A DNA stretch of 64,000 nucleotides from Rubellicoccus peritrichatus (GCF_033100135.1 NZ_CP136920.1:1488001-1552000), one strand, 5' to 3'; numbered from the stretch's first letter, positions 1 through 8,691 are shown. Notes: generated by a model not told the origin, from the sequence alone. Program-made: numbers and translations.

Positions 1-570
1 ATCGCTGGCAAAGATGGTTACAGCTAAACCAATCAAGGCTCCACTGATTGCGTTGATTGCGATCCCGGTTAAAAGCATAGATGCAACATGCGTCTTTCCA
101 CCAACCAGGGAGATACGGTATATCAAAAAGGTAAGTCCGACCGAGCCACACATGGCTAAGACCGGCAGGCCAAACCAGTCAATGAGTGGCCCGGTCATTC
201 CGATCTGTGGTAAGACAACAAATGCCACAACGGCCCCCATGGCCGCGCCACCCGAAACACCGATCAATGCCGGGTCGGCCAGTGGATTGCGGAAGAGGCC
301 CTGTAGCATTGCACCCGAAAGTGCCAGCCCTGCTCCAGCGAGAATCGCTGAGATCAAACGTGGCAGGCGAATATGCCAGACAATTGCATCGGCCACTGGA
401 TCAGGGGTATCATTTGACAAGCCGACTTTTGAGGCAAAGACGTTTCCAATTGATCCAAGATCCACTTTTGCCGGGCCCATGATCATGCCCACTACAACGC
501 CTATAAGCATGGCAACGGCCAAGCCGAGAAGGACCAGCTTGCGAGAGCTGTCATTTAGATGGATAGGCAC
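1..570 (-). CDS. hmuU: Hemin/siderophore ABC transporter permease, FecCD family (3' end outside window)
   Basis: Inner-membrane permease that would pass hemin delivered by the periplasmic binding protein just upstream. The visible 190 residues start at a GTG (568-570): a short hydrophilic N-terminus, a hydrophobic first helix, then the FecCD hallmarks HIRLPRL, a GAGLALSGAMLQ-type helix and RNPLADPALIGVSGGA, and further membrane helices. The reading frame is open to base 1, so the C-terminal part and probably the ATPase gene lie outside. It is 87 bp downstream of hmuT on the same strand, with a hairpin repeat between them. The family is certain; hemin as substrate is inferred from the neighbouring hmuS. 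A longer product is possible because no ATG is present at the start. Confidence 0.9.
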   Translation of the reverse strand, partial: MPIHLNDSSRKLVLLGLAVAMLIGVVVGMIMGPAKVDLGSIGNVFASKVGLSNDTPDPVADAIVWHIRLPRLISAILAGAGLALSGAMLQGLFRNPLADPALIGVSGGAAMGAVVAFVVLPQIGMTGPLIDWFGLPVLAMCGSVGLTFLIYRISLVGGKTHVASMLLTGIAINAISGALIGLAVTIFASD

Positions 571-581
571 TACTGATTTCT

Positions 582-670
582 GATTTCAGATCGCGGATTT
601 CAGATTGTATGTCCGAATTGAGCGATTCTATAATTTCAATACTTCAATCTGAAATCATCAATCTGCATTC
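582..670. repeat. Imperfect inverted repeat between hmuT and hmuU
   Basis: Arms at 582-607 and 645-670 pair over about 20 of 26 positions; both contain the core GATTTCAGATTG or its complement. The right arm overlaps the last codons and the stop codon of hmuT. It belongs to the general class of 'atctg/cagat' hairpins scattered through this window. It could form a stem in the hmuT-hmuU transcript and lower downstream expression, which is inference. Confidence 0.6.
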
Positions 671-1530
671 CGCAATGCAAACAGCCCATTCCACCGCTCA
701 ACGGCTTCACCCAAACGTGGTCCGAAGGCAATATCGTCCAGTGGAACACCATGGATTGCATCGTTCTGAATGGCCGCCACAGGAGCCAGAGTTTCAAGGT
801 TCTGCAGTTCGACAATTGATGCTTCGGTGCCTCCATGGCCATTGGAGAGCGCAACCAGAATGATATCCGGGTTCATCTCGATGATTGATTCGGCAGACAT
901 TGGCTGAAAGCCGGTAATACTGTTTGCCGCATTGGTGCCTCCGGCGAGGCGTATCAATTCATCAGCTCGTGTGCCATTTCCGCCAGCCATGCCTGGACTA
1001 CTAGCATTTGGTGGTCTCATGAAGAATAGGACTCGCGGGGCAGGTGAGGACCATTTTTCTGAATTGGCCTGCGCCTGATCGATCTGGCTCTTTACTTTGG
1101 CAAGAACCGCATTGGCTTTGTTTTCGCTGTCCAATGTTTCAGCGACTTCATTGATGGAAGCCTCCAATGCCTGGTAGCTATTGGGCTCAGGAAGCCAGAG
1201 AATTTCGACACCAGTCTTTTTCAGTAGGTCTTTTGCGGCAGGAGGCCCAAGGGATTCAGTTGCGACAACCAGATCCGGTTTCATCGATAAAATGCCTTCG
1301 GGAGAGATGCTGCGAATGTAGCCCACTTGCGGTAAATCGCGTACTTCAGGTGGATAAGTGCTCGATAAATCGGTCGCAATCACCTCATCGCCGTGGCCCA
1401 GGGCGAAAACGGCCTCCGTCGCGGCTCCGCCGATGGTAACGATCCTTTGTTTTTCTGAAAAAGCGTAAGTTGCTGTTAAAAAGCAAATTACTGATGTGAT
1501 GATGAATTTCTTGGTCTGAGACTGAGACAT
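658..1530 (-). CDS. hmuT: Periplasmic hemin-binding protein (HmuT/BtuF-like, type III cluster)
   Basis: ABC-transporter substrate-binding protein that captures hemin in the periplasm and hands it to the permease. The 290-residue product has an N-terminal signal peptide (about 1-25), then the type III binding-protein pattern: VTIGGAATEAVFALG near the start of the first lobe, ISPEGILSMKPDLVVA in the middle, a long linking helix around residues 125-150, and ESIIEMNPDIILVA in the second lobe. Length is typical. It is transcribed away from hmuS, sharing the 1531-1614 control region with its Fur-like box, and is followed by hmuU. Vitamin B12 or another tetrapyrrole cannot be excluded by sequence, but the adjacent hemin-degrading factor favours hemin. 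Confidence 0.9.
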   Translation of the reverse strand: MSQSQTKKFIITSVICFLTATYAFSEKQRIVTIGGAATEAVFALGHGDEVIATDLSSTYPPEVRDLPQVGYIRSISPEGILSMKPDLVVATESLGPPAAKDLLKKTGVEILWLPEPNSYQALEASINEVAETLDSENKANAVLAKVKSQIDQAQANSEKWSSPAPRVLFFMRPPNASSPGMAGGNGTRADELIRLAGGTNAANSITGFQPMSAESIIEMNPDIILVALSNGHGGTEASIVELQNLETLAPVAAIQNDAIHGVPLDDIAFGPRLGEAVERWNGLFALRNAD

Positions 1531-1575
1531 ACTCGCAATTTATTTAGAAAATTACTTGACGTGCAAGCCATTAAT

Positions 1576-1590
1576 TGAAATTGAATCTCA
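1576..1590. promoter_or_regulatory. Fur-box-like operator in the hmuT/hmuS divergent region
   Basis: TGAAATTGAATCTCA is a 7-1-7 inverted repeat with one mismatch and matches 10 of the 14 defined positions of the consensus TGATAATNATTATCA. It lies 25 bp before the hmuS start and about 45 bp before the hmuT start, where repression of both genes by Fur under iron excess would be expected. The match is by eye; function is inference. Confidence 0.5.
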
Positions 1591-1614
1591 TCTGCAACTG
1601 TAAGATTTTTACTT

Positions 1615-2673
1615 ATGTCAACACTCACTGAACAAACTGCATCGAACTTACGTCAGCGCTATGATGAACTCTTGGCTGAGCAACCCAAGCTCCGCATACG
1701 TGATGCTGCTCTTGCTTTGCAAGTTTCCGAGGCAGAGCTTGTGGCTTTGGACTGTGGTGACTCTGTAACACGCCTTTCAGTCGATAATTGGAGCGAATTC
1801 GTGAAGGAGTTGAAGCCTCTCGGCCGCGTCATGGTTTTGACCCGTAATGAGCACTGTGTTCACGAGAAGACTGGCGAATATGAGAACATTGCTGCCCATG
1901 GTGGCAAGATCGGTCTTGTCACTGGAAAAGTCATCGATCTTCGCCTGTTTTACGATGAATGGGATCTCGCTTTTGCTGTCGAAAGCAAGGGCAGGGATGG
2001 TGCTTCTCTCCGTTCTTTTCAAGTTTTTGACGCGGCAGGTCAGGCGATTCATAAAGTTTATCTGAAGAATGAAACCGGACTGGATGCGTATCAGGCTATC
2101 GTTGAGAAGTATCGTTCCATTGATCAATCAACAGAGCAGATCGTAGGCTCAGCGCCTGCACTTGAAGAAGATCAACCTGTTAGCGAAGCGACTGCCAAGT
2201 CATTTCTGGATGGCTGGTCTCAGCTCAAAGACACGCATGATTTTTACCCGCTTTTGGGCAAACACAAGGTCAGTCGCCTCCAGTCTATGGTTTTGGCGGA
2301 AGGCCGTTTTACCCAGAAAGTCTCCAACGATACTGCCAAGCGCGTGCTCGAACTCGCAAGCGAGCGTGGTATCTCAATCATGGTCTTCGTTGGGAACGAA
2401 GGTGCGATTCAGATTCACACTGGCCCGGTTAATAAAATCGTGGGCTATGGTGAATGGATCAACGTGATTGACCCTGATTTCAACCTGCACCTTAAGGAAC
2501 CCGGCATCGTCAGCTCATGGATTGTAGAAAAACCAACCGTCGATGGTGTTGTTCACTCTCTGGAGATATACGACAACCAAGGCCGGATCATTGCTCAATT
2601 CTTCGGAGCACGCAAACCTGGTATCGAAGAGCGTCAGGATTGGCGTGACCTTGTTGCTGAACTGAAAGCTTAA
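1615..2673 (+). CDS. hmuS: Hemin-degrading factor HmuS/HemS/ChuS family
   Basis: Cytoplasmic protein that binds imported hemin and supports its degradation to release iron. The 352-residue product has the expected length (~340-350) and two homologous halves: the first with LGRVMVLTRNEHCVHEKTG around residues 70-90, the second with DTHDFYPLLGKHKVSR around residues 203-218, the region of the axial histidine in ChuS/HemS, and EGAIQIHTGPV near 265. The ATG at 1615 is the only sensible start. It is transcribed divergently from hmuTU and ended by a strong terminator, so it is a single-gene transcript. The family assignment is secure; whether it acts as an oxygenase or only as a hemin carrier is not visible. 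Confidence 0.92.
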   Translation: MSTLTEQTASNLRQRYDELLAEQPKLRIRDAALALQVSEAELVALDCGDSVTRLSVDNWSEFVKELKPLGRVMVLTRNEHCVHEKTGEYENIAAHGGKIGLVTGKVIDLRLFYDEWDLAFAVESKGRDGASLRSFQVFDAAGQAIHKVYLKNETGLDAYQAIVEKYRSIDQSTEQIVGSAPALEEDQPVSEATAKSFLDGWSQLKDTHDFYPLLGKHKVSRLQSMVLAEGRFTQKVSNDTAKRVLELASERGISIMVFVGNEGAIQIHTGPVNKIVGYGEWINVIDPDFNLHLKEPGIVSSWIVEKPTVDGVVHSLEIYDNQGRIIAQFFGARKPGIEERQDWRDLVAELKA

Positions 2674-2679
2674 TCAATC

Positions 2680-2711
2680 GAATTCCCATAGACGGTATGG
2701 GAATTCATTTT
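2680..2711 (+). terminator. Rho-independent terminator after hmuS
   Basis: A perfect 11-bp stem (GAATTCCCATA, loop GACGG, TATGGGAATTC) begins 7 bases after the hmuS stop and is followed by ATTTT. Confidence 0.75.
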
Positions 2712-2746
2712 CAGCCCAATTTGAGATCAAGTCCCATTATCTTTAA

Positions 2747-2761
2747 TTAGAATCATTCTAA
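2747..2761. promoter_or_regulatory. Perfect 15-bp palindrome, Fur-box-like, before a PEP-CTERM gene
   Basis: TTAGAATCATTCTAA is a perfect 7-1-7 inverted repeat ending 10 bases before the ATG at 2772. It shares 10 of 14 defined positions with the Fur consensus TGATAATNATTATCA and has the same geometry as the palindrome at 1576. It suggests the downstream secreted protein is also iron-regulated; this is inference. Confidence 0.45.
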
Positions 2762-2771
2762 ATAACAAACC

Positions 2772-3494
2772 ATGACTAAAAGAATAACATCCATTACGGC
2801 GATTTCATTACTCGCTCTAACGAACTACGCAATCGGCGCACTTGATGTCACATTGTCCGGTAACTCTGCCACTGCGAATTGGGCTGATCTGACTGCAGCC
2901 AATTATCCTACGAGTGCTGGCTATAATAATTTCATGACCAATACTGCTGGCTGGACGACTCCAATCTCGGCAGACGCAGGAAGTGCAACTTTGGACAAAG
3001 TCGCAGGCACAGGAGGTTATCCTGCGACCGCGTCTATCTATAATTTCACGGCAGAGGGTAGTCTTGTTATCTCAAACAGCAGTCCTTTGAGTGGTCTTGA
3101 AACGCTTATCGTTCAAGTTGATCTCGGTGGTTTATTCACGTCTAATCCAGTTCTCAATTATAATGGAGGTAGCCAAGCTCTGGTTGCAGATTTTTCAGCG
3201 ATAACTACTGGTGATTTTTCGTTTGTTAATCCGAGTGCTCCTGGCCCGCCAGCACCTACCTCAAACTTTGCGTTTCAGTGGGACTTGTCCGGAGTCGTAA
3301 ATCCAATCACATCTTATGAAGTTGCGTGGACCACAGATGAGCATGTCACGACTTTTGGCATTCAGTTGGACACAGGCGACACTTTTTCCGGCCAGGCCAT
3401 TCCCGAACCTTCAACCTATGCAGCAGCCTTTGGTGCTTTCGCTTTGGTGATCGTTTGGGTGCGCAGAAAATTTTCCCATCAATCAGCAGCATAA
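2772..3494 (+). CDS. PEP-CTERM sorting domain protein
   Basis: Secreted protein of unknown function, 240 residues. A signal peptide occupies about 1-22 (ending before ALDVTLSG). The body is rich in Ser, Thr, Gly and Asn with no cysteine, as is usual for verrucomicrobial surface proteins. The C-terminus carries a clear PEP-CTERM tail: IPEPSTYAAAFGAFALVI from about residue 210, then a basic cluster RRKF. Proteins with this tail are processed by an exosortase and released to the surface or matrix; no exosortase gene is in this window. It sits between two terminators with a Fur-like palindrome at its start, next to the hemin genes. A role in iron or heme capture is possible but not shown. Confidence 0.88.
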   Translation: MTKRITSITAISLLALTNYAIGALDVTLSGNSATANWADLTAANYPTSAGYNNFMTNTAGWTTPISADAGSATLDKVAGTGGYPATASIYNFTAEGSLVISNSSPLSGLETLIVQVDLGGLFTSNPVLNYNGGSQALVADFSAITTGDFSFVNPSAPGPPAPTSNFAFQWDLSGVVNPITSYEVAWTTDEHVTTFGIQLDTGDTFSGQAIPEPSTYAAAFGAFALVIVWVRRKFSHQSAA

Positions 3495-3517
3495 ATAGTC
3501 AATAGACTATTGATCAG

Positions 3518-3559
3518 CAGCTGGTGAGGTGCACTCCTCGCCAGCTGTATTTTCTTTTT
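3518..3559 (+). terminator. Rho-independent terminator after the PEP-CTERM gene
   Basis: A 12-bp stem with a single mismatch (CAGCTGGTGAGG with CCTCGCCAGCTG, loop of about six bases) is followed by TATTTTCTTTTT. Confidence 0.8.
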
Positions 3560-3575
3560 AGAACAATTTGAAGTC

Positions 3576-4925
3576 ATGAAATTTCGGCTAAAGTTTCTTC
3601 AAGTATTTGTTGTCTCGATTTTTTCCTTTTCTGTAGCGCAGGCACAAACCACGTTTTTTGACAATACCTTCATCGAGCCCGGCTTTGCCGGAGGAACAGA
3701 TACGGAATTCGCCGACTTCTACCCAACGACTTATGCCTACACGGAGTGGGACGATCCATTTAACACACCGGTCCCTGATGATGTGAATCAGCCCGATCCG
3801 GACGATCCCAATAATTTTAGTGACAACCTGGATGCGGTTCTTGTTCAAAACGGAACCTCGACAGCATTTAAGACTTCGTCAGGCGGGATTTACAGTTTTG
3901 CGGAATCATTGAGATTCACTATTTATGATGATCCGGGCTACAATCCGGGACAAGTGATTCTTCAGGTCGGTAGCATTGGAAGTCTTCCTGATTCCGAGAG
4001 TGCTTTTCTTTATTATCGCGAGACACCGGGCGGTGCGATTTCCGAAGCGATACCTTATACAAATATCGGCTTTCTTACCGATACCGGCAGCGGCTTTACC
4101 CAGGGTCTGATGGCGTGGGAGTGGGATTTAAGCGGTCTCAATGTCGCGGAATACTACATAACTTTTGGGGCTACGGGAACCAGTATGAGCTTTCAGCGTG
4201 CGATGTTGGATACACAGGCAGGCTTTGATGCGGAATTGGCCAATGCTGTATTTCTAAGTACTAATGGGGGCTTTGAAAATGTGGGTGGAGTCACCCACTC
4301 CCTGTCTGGCGGGAATGCACAAATTTCCTATGATGCTGGCCAATCCGTAGAGTTGCAGGCGACAGCGAATACCGACTGGACATTTCTCCGCTGGTCGGGG
4401 GCGACTGAGTCAACCAGCGCAACCACAACCGTTACTATGCCGGATGGAAATCTCAGCGCAACCGCGATTTTTGCACCGCAAAATTATGCTGCATGGAGCG
4501 AAGATGCCATCAGACCAGGCCAGTTTGGCGGAAATCCGCTTGTCAATGGTGTGTCTGGTGCCGACCCGAATTTCAATGGTTTGATCAATGTGCTTGAATA
4601 TGCACTTGGTGGTAGCCCTGAGAATAACGATGACCTTTCGATGGTTGTACCTCAATCGGATATCACTGCTGATGGGCGTTTTGTTACTTTGAGCTATCGT
4701 CGCCAGCCGGTCGCCACAGATCTGACTTATCGCGTTCTCGTAAGCAGTGATCTGGTCACCTGGAACTATAACGGTGATGGCGGCGGCCCATACTACAGCG
4801 AATCCATTTCAACAACCTATGATGAAGACGGCATGCAGACCGTCACTGTTACTGATCTCACCGATCTTGATACCCTGTCCCCCAGTAGAATTCGTTTAAT
4901 GCGTCTTGAAGTGATACTGAATTGA
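3576..4925 (+). CDS. Secreted protein with InlB-type B-repeat domain
   Basis: Exported protein of unknown function, 449 residues. Signal peptide about 1-23 (cleavage near AQAQTT). Residues ~25-225 form an acidic domain that I do not recognise, with no calcium loop or catalytic motif evident. Residues ~235-300 match the divergent InlB B-repeat pattern (GGNAQISYDAGQSVELQA then FLRWSG and a terminal TAIFAP). Residues ~345-449 resemble the C-terminal domain seen in many verrucomicrobial exoproteins (LSYRRQPVATDLTYRVLVS, SSDLVTW). There is no PEP-CTERM tail. Its stop lies 8 bases before the start of the next gene, so the two are probably co-transcribed. Confidence 0.85.
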   Translation: MKFRLKFLQVFVVSIFSFSVAQAQTTFFDNTFIEPGFAGGTDTEFADFYPTTYAYTEWDDPFNTPVPDDVNQPDPDDPNNFSDNLDAVLVQNGTSTAFKTSSGGIYSFAESLRFTIYDDPGYNPGQVILQVGSIGSLPDSESAFLYYRETPGGAISEAIPYTNIGFLTDTGSGFTQGLMAWEWDLSGLNVAEYYITFGATGTSMSFQRAMLDTQAGFDAELANAVFLSTNGGFENVGGVTHSLSGGNAQISYDAGQSVELQATANTDWTFLRWSGATESTSATTTVTMPDGNLSATAIFAPQNYAAWSEDAIRPGQFGGNPLVNGVSGADPNFNGLINVLEYALGGSPENNDDLSMVVPQSDITADGRFVTLSYRRQPVATDLTYRVLVSSDLVTWNYNGDGGGPYYSESISTTYDEDGMQTVTVTDLTDLDTLSPSRIRLMRLEVILN

Positions 4926-4933
4926 GGATTGAG

Positions 4934-5824
4934 ATGAAAAGGGATAAAAAGATTTGCTGCAATCACAAGGGGATGACCTTGATTGAGTTGCTTGCGGGCA
5001 TTGCGATTGTCGGTGTGCTTGGCACGATCGTTTATGCTGCCAGTGCGAGCGCGCTTAGTCAGGCGGATGCGGTTAGTGAAAGTGCGACTGCTCGCCAGAT
5101 GGTCACTGCCTTTCTGCTTTATCCGCAGGATAATGGTGGTAGTTTTCCAAGAGGAAAGGGAGTGGAGCAACGACCGATCGAAGGTTTCGGAGGTAATGTC
5201 TTTGGCTCCGGGGAACCTACAGCCATGCGGTGGCCATGGAAAGTTGCCGGGATGATGGACGGTGGAGCCCGCGGTCTTTTTACTGATGTGCATCAGCCAA
5301 TATATCATCATATGTCTCAAAGAGACAATGAATACCATGTGAGTTTGATTCCCTCACTGGGGCTTAACTATGTGCTCGTTGGGGGCAATTATGAAAATGG
5401 CACGGTTTCGCCTGAAGCAGTTGATCGTCAAGGACGTGGCGACAGAACGGGGACACCAAGGTATCCTTTCGATTATTGTGTTACGCGTTTGGACACGGCT
5501 TATCAGCCGGGCAAGTTGATTGTATTCGTTTCGACTTTCAGCTTCCTGTTGCCAACAGGTTGGACAGGTGACGAAAGTACTACAGGATACTACATCGCAG
5601 AACCGCCAAAGAGTCCATCTGGTGCAAATTGGGGAAACTATAACGAGGAAATACCAGCCAGCATGGGCCATGTGCACCTTCGTCATAACGACAAGGCAGT
5701 GGTTGCGCATCTCGATGGCAGTGTGGCAATGCTTAACGAAGACGAACTCCGAGACATGACGCGCTGGTCAAATCAAGCGGCGAAGTTTAACGACCCGAAC
5801 TTTAGTAATTGGAAGCAGCGGTGA
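4934..5824 (+). CDS. Prepilin-type N-terminal methylation protein with H-X9-DG C-terminus
   Basis: Pseudopilin-like protein, 296 residues from the ATG at 4934, chosen over the in-frame TTG at 4922 because GAGG lies just upstream. A short basic leader ends in CNHKG, followed by MTLIELLAGIAIVGVLG: the prepilin peptidase site with Glu at +5 and the hydrophobic helix. The globular part ends in GHVHLRHNDKAVVAHLDGSV, which fits the H-X9-DG pattern typical of the large prepilin families of Planctomycetota and Verrucomicrobiota. Such proteins are processed by a prepilin peptidase and probably assembled by a type II/IV-like system; their role is unknown. It is paired with the upstream InlB-repeat protein. 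Confidence 0.88.
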   Translation: MKRDKKICCNHKGMTLIELLAGIAIVGVLGTIVYAASASALSQADAVSESATARQMVTAFLLYPQDNGGSFPRGKGVEQRPIEGFGGNVFGSGEPTAMRWPWKVAGMMDGGARGLFTDVHQPIYHHMSQRDNEYHVSLIPSLGLNYVLVGGNYENGTVSPEAVDRQGRGDRTGTPRYPFDYCVTRLDTAYQPGKLIVFVSTFSFLLPTGWTGDESTTGYYIAEPPKSPSGANWGNYNEEIPASMGHVHLRHNDKAVVAHLDGSVAMLNEDELRDMTRWSNQAAKFNDPNFSNWKQR

Positions 5825-5869
5825 AGTAAGAAGGGTGTTTCAATCCCTCTGCTCGCATACACATTCAGT

Positions 5870-7258
5870 CTATTTGTTTGCCGGTGTGATTATCCAGCGA
5901 TGCGGTTTGGGCTGATTAATTGTCCACATCTCTGCCATCTGCTCTTCCTCTTCAGTCTTTAGCTCTTCCTCATGAGGGGCTGACTCCAAATAGGCTTTAG
6001 TCTGGTTTTTAATATAGCCATACCAGGGTTTGCCTTTTGATTTCTCTACTTGAGTTTCGAGGGCTGCTTTGAGTGCTTCATAATCGTCTTCTGATATAGG
6101 CGGGTCCATCTTGTTGATCATGTTGTAACGCGTGAGCGCGATGGCACGTAGCTTACTAATTGCTGCGAGCCGCTGATCATTGACGGCTTTGACTTCAAGG
6201 GCTTGCTGGTATTGGGGAGTCGCTGTATTGTCAGACAGATTTATGCCTTTACCTAATTCATCTGAAGAATAAGTCCCAATGGAAATATCATCAATTGTCA
6301 GTTCGTAGGGGCCGGGTTTCAGGTTGTCGATTTTGAGGATTTTCTGATTAAACGTTTCTTGAAACGGAACCCAATCAAGCGCTTCGATTCGCCCTCCGGT
6401 TACTGGGAAGGGCAGGGCGTTTTCAAGGCATGTGAAAGCGATTCTGTTGCTTGAGATTTCAGCATTCGGATCGATGGTGCAGTTCTCCAATTTTACGATT
6501 TTGCCGGAAGCTGCGTCGAGTTCGACTGAAGAAACCAACTGCGGCATATCCTGAGCTTCCAGGAATGCATAGGACATGACGAAATGGCCTTGTGCTCCCG
6601 GGTGGACTCGATCCCGTCCAACGACTGTTGCTGTCGGATCTTCTTTTTGAAGCTCTTGGTTCACTTCATTCATCAGGGTGTAGAAGTCAACAATCGTGCC
6701 GTCGTACTTCTCTGCCAATACGTCAATATATTCACTGAACCGGCCAAGCAGGTCATTCTTACCGATCAAGTTTTCCTGTTCAAGTTGAGCTGTTTGATCG
6801 TAGATGGAAGGTTTGATGAAGATGATCTTGGTGCCCATTTCGTCGAGTGAGGCTGCCAGCTGATCCATTTCTCTTGTGTAGGTTTCGTAAGCATTCTCAC
6901 GTCCCTTCAGCATCTTCTCTGTTGGTTCACCTTCACTAAAGCACCAACCCCATGCATCATTCATCCCGAGCATAATAGTGGCGACATTCGGCTCATGAGC
7001 CGCAACATCCGCTTCAAAGCGTTTGTTCGTGCCCGGAGCGGTGTCGCCAGAGATACCACAATTGTAGACAACAAATGATTCGTCAGGAAAGCGCGTGGCA
7101 TAAAACAAATACAGGTTGGAGTGATAACTGCCACCATGTGTAATGGAATCGCCAATAAAAGTAACCCGATCGCCTTTTTTAAAAACTGGAACATCGGCTT
7201 TCGCCATCGGGATCATCGCCGTCATCGCGGCGAGTAATAATAACTTTATTATGCGCAT
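5870..7258 (-). CDS. Secreted SGNH/GDSL-family hydrolase
   Basis: Probable esterase or deacetylase acting on extracellular carbohydrate esters. From the ATG at 7258, which has AAGGAA upstream, the product is 462 residues; a longer frame to 7378 exists but would hide the signal peptide MRIIKLLLLAAMTAMIPMAKA. Block I is GDSIT (about residue 35), an oxyanion Gly/Asn region follows (NCGISGDT, then GMND), and block V is DRVHPGAQGH (about residue 230). The C-terminal ~200 residues form an extra domain that may be a jelly roll plus helices, as in verrucomicrobial SGNH proteins linked to polysaccharide use. It stands alone on the minus strand. Confidence 0.87.
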   Translation of the reverse strand: MRIIKLLLLAAMTAMIPMAKADVPVFKKGDRVTFIGDSITHGGSYHSNLYLFYATRFPDESFVVYNCGISGDTAPGTNKRFEADVAAHEPNVATIMLGMNDAWGWCFSEGEPTEKMLKGRENAYETYTREMDQLAASLDEMGTKIIFIKPSIYDQTAQLEQENLIGKNDLLGRFSEYIDVLAEKYDGTIVDFYTLMNEVNQELQKEDPTATVVGRDRVHPGAQGHFVMSYAFLEAQDMPQLVSSVELDAASGKIVKLENCTIDPNAEISSNRIAFTCLENALPFPVTGGRIEALDWVPFQETFNQKILKIDNLKPGPYELTIDDISIGTYSSDELGKGINLSDNTATPQYQQALEVKAVNDQRLAAISKLRAIALTRYNMINKMDPPISEDDYEALKAALETQVEKSKGKPWYGYIKNQTKAYLESAPHEEELKTEEEEQMAEMWTINQPKPHRWIITPANK

Positions 7259-7497
7259 AGTGTTCCTTTCTGCTTTTCGGACTCTGCTAGGGTAATGTTC
7301 TTGTTCTACGATTTTATGCATTTCTGATATCATTAATGTGATATCGTGAAGTAAGGTGCGCTGAATGGGTTGAAGCATACCACACTTGATTGCTTTTTTC
7401 GCTGTTAGCTTTGTCCTTTAAGTTGCTCCAGGCGCAATGGAACAAAGGGGAGCATAGTCGGAAAGCGGCTTGGTGCTTTTGCGCGATACTATTGATA

Positions 7498-7520
7498 TGA
7501 GGAAGTTGTAAACTTCCTCA
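7498..7520 (-). terminator. Hairpin at the end of the ArnC-like gene
   Basis: TGAGGAAGTT and AACTTCCTCA form a perfect 10-bp stem with a 3-base loop. It overlaps the stop codon at 7518. There is no clear T-tract, so it may be a weak terminator or an mRNA end-protecting stem. Confidence 0.45.
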
Positions 7521-8468
7521 CCCCTCACTCAAGTCTTCCATGATTTCGCGGAGGACATAGCGTGGGCGTTGCTGGACACACTGGTAGGTTCGGCCGACGT
7601 ATTCGCCAATGAGCCCGATGCCGACCATGCAGACACTCACGAGGAAGAACAGGATGGCGAAGAGGGTAAAAACACCTTCCGCTTCTGAAGCGCCAGGATA
7701 AATGAATCGCCGGAAGAAAAGGATGCCAATGAGTGCGAGAGTGCCACCGGTGCAGGCCATGGCCAACAGAGTGAAGAGCTGAAGTGGCACAAGGGTGAAG
7801 CCGGTGATCAGGTCAAAATTCAAACGAATCAACTTGTAATAGCTGTATTTGCTTTCACCTGCTGCACGTTCCGCATGCTCGACTTCGACTTCGCCTGGTT
7901 TGGAGGCGTATTTGTAAGCGAGGGCAGGGATGAAAGTGGAACGTTCGCCACTGCGTGAAATAGCATCGATCACCTTCCGGCTGTAAGCGCGGAGCATGCA
8001 GCCCTGATCGGTCATCTTGATATCTGTCGTCCATTCGCGAACGAAGTTGATCAGCTTGCTGGCGTATTTGCGCCCTTGGCTGTCTTGACGGTCCTTACGG
8101 TGTCCGCCAATTGCGTCATAACCCTGGTCAAACAATGCAAGGAGCTTGGGAACTTCCTCGGGTGGGTTTTGAAGGTCGGCGTCCAGTGTTACAATGACTT
8201 CGCCGCGCACACGTTCGAATGCTGCCATGATCGCCATATGCTGGCCGTAGTTGCCGTTGAAATCGATAACGCGAACTTGCTTGGGCCGTGCCTGGTAGAA
8301 CTCTGCTAAAATCTTACCTGAGTTATCAACCGAGCCATCGTTTGTAAATATAACTTCCCATGGGCGTCCCACCTCGTCCATGGTTTTGGATAGCCTCTCG
8401 AACAGAGGCCGCAAATTATCCTCTTCGTTGTAAACAGGGATGACTACGGAACAGTAGATCTTACTCAT
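7518..8468 (-). CDS. Polyprenyl-phosphate glycosyltransferase, ArnC/GtrB-like GT2
   Basis: Membrane-anchored family 2 glycosyltransferase, 316 residues, predicted to load a sugar onto undecaprenyl phosphate at the cytoplasmic face. N-terminal catalytic domain: VVIPVYNEEDNL, FTNDGSVDNS, the DXD-type site TLDADLQNPPEE around residue 100, and CMLRAY and ERSTFIP motifs shared with ArnC of lipid A modification. Two hydrophobic helices lie at about 230-255 and 265-290, followed by a basic tail with GEYVGRTY. Length matches ArnC (~320). The actual sugar is unknown, since no arnA/arnT homologue is nearby. It forms a single-gene unit on the minus strand. Confidence 0.9.
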   Translation of the reverse strand: MSKIYCSVVIPVYNEEDNLRPLFERLSKTMDEVGRPWEVIFTNDGSVDNSGKILAEFYQARPKQVRVIDFNGNYGQHMAIMAAFERVRGEVIVTLDADLQNPPEEVPKLLALFDQGYDAIGGHRKDRQDSQGRKYASKLINFVREWTTDIKMTDQGCMLRAYSRKVIDAISRSGERSTFIPALAYKYASKPGEVEVEHAERAAGESKYSYYKLIRLNFDLITGFTLVPLQLFTLLAMACTGGTLALIGILFFRRFIYPGASEAEGVFTLFAILFFLVSVCMVGIGLIGEYVGRTYQCVQQRPRYVLREIMEDLSEG

Positions 8469-8524
8469 TTTAAAAAGATATTAGGTCAAGACTGCCCTCA
8501 GTTAGAAGGAAAAACGATGGAATC

Positions 8525-8630
8525 TTTTTAGCCACAAAGAGGCACAAGAATACACAAAAAGCGATTAAGGCATCCCGGGATGAATCGAATTTCATTTTTG
8601 TGTTTTTTCGTGCCTCTTTGTGGCCAAAAA
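8525..8630. repeat. Dispersed hairpin, 'ccacaaagaggcacaag' family
   Basis: Left arm about 8525-8560 (AGCCACAAAGAGGCACAAGA core) pairs with 8594-8630 (CGTGCCTCTTTGTGGC core) around a short spacer. The same family recurs near 16321, 41150, 42385, 45029, 48225 and 53607. Confidence 0.75.
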
Positions 8631-8662
8631 CTGGTGTGGCGTTTGTTTTATTGGAGAAACAA

Positions 8663-8691
8663 AAAAGCTGCCCCGGATTGGGACAGCTTTT
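8663..8691 (-). terminator. Terminator of the SYLF-domain gene
   Basis: Read on the minus strand, AAAAGCTGTCCC pairs with GGGGCAGCTTTT (one mismatch) and is followed by a T-run. It lies 37 bases past the stop codon at 8728. Confidence 0.8.

Noticed and set aside
14-583. Plus-strand open frame of 189 codons
   Set aside because: It is the shadow of the FecCD permease, whose minus-strand translation has clear family motifs.
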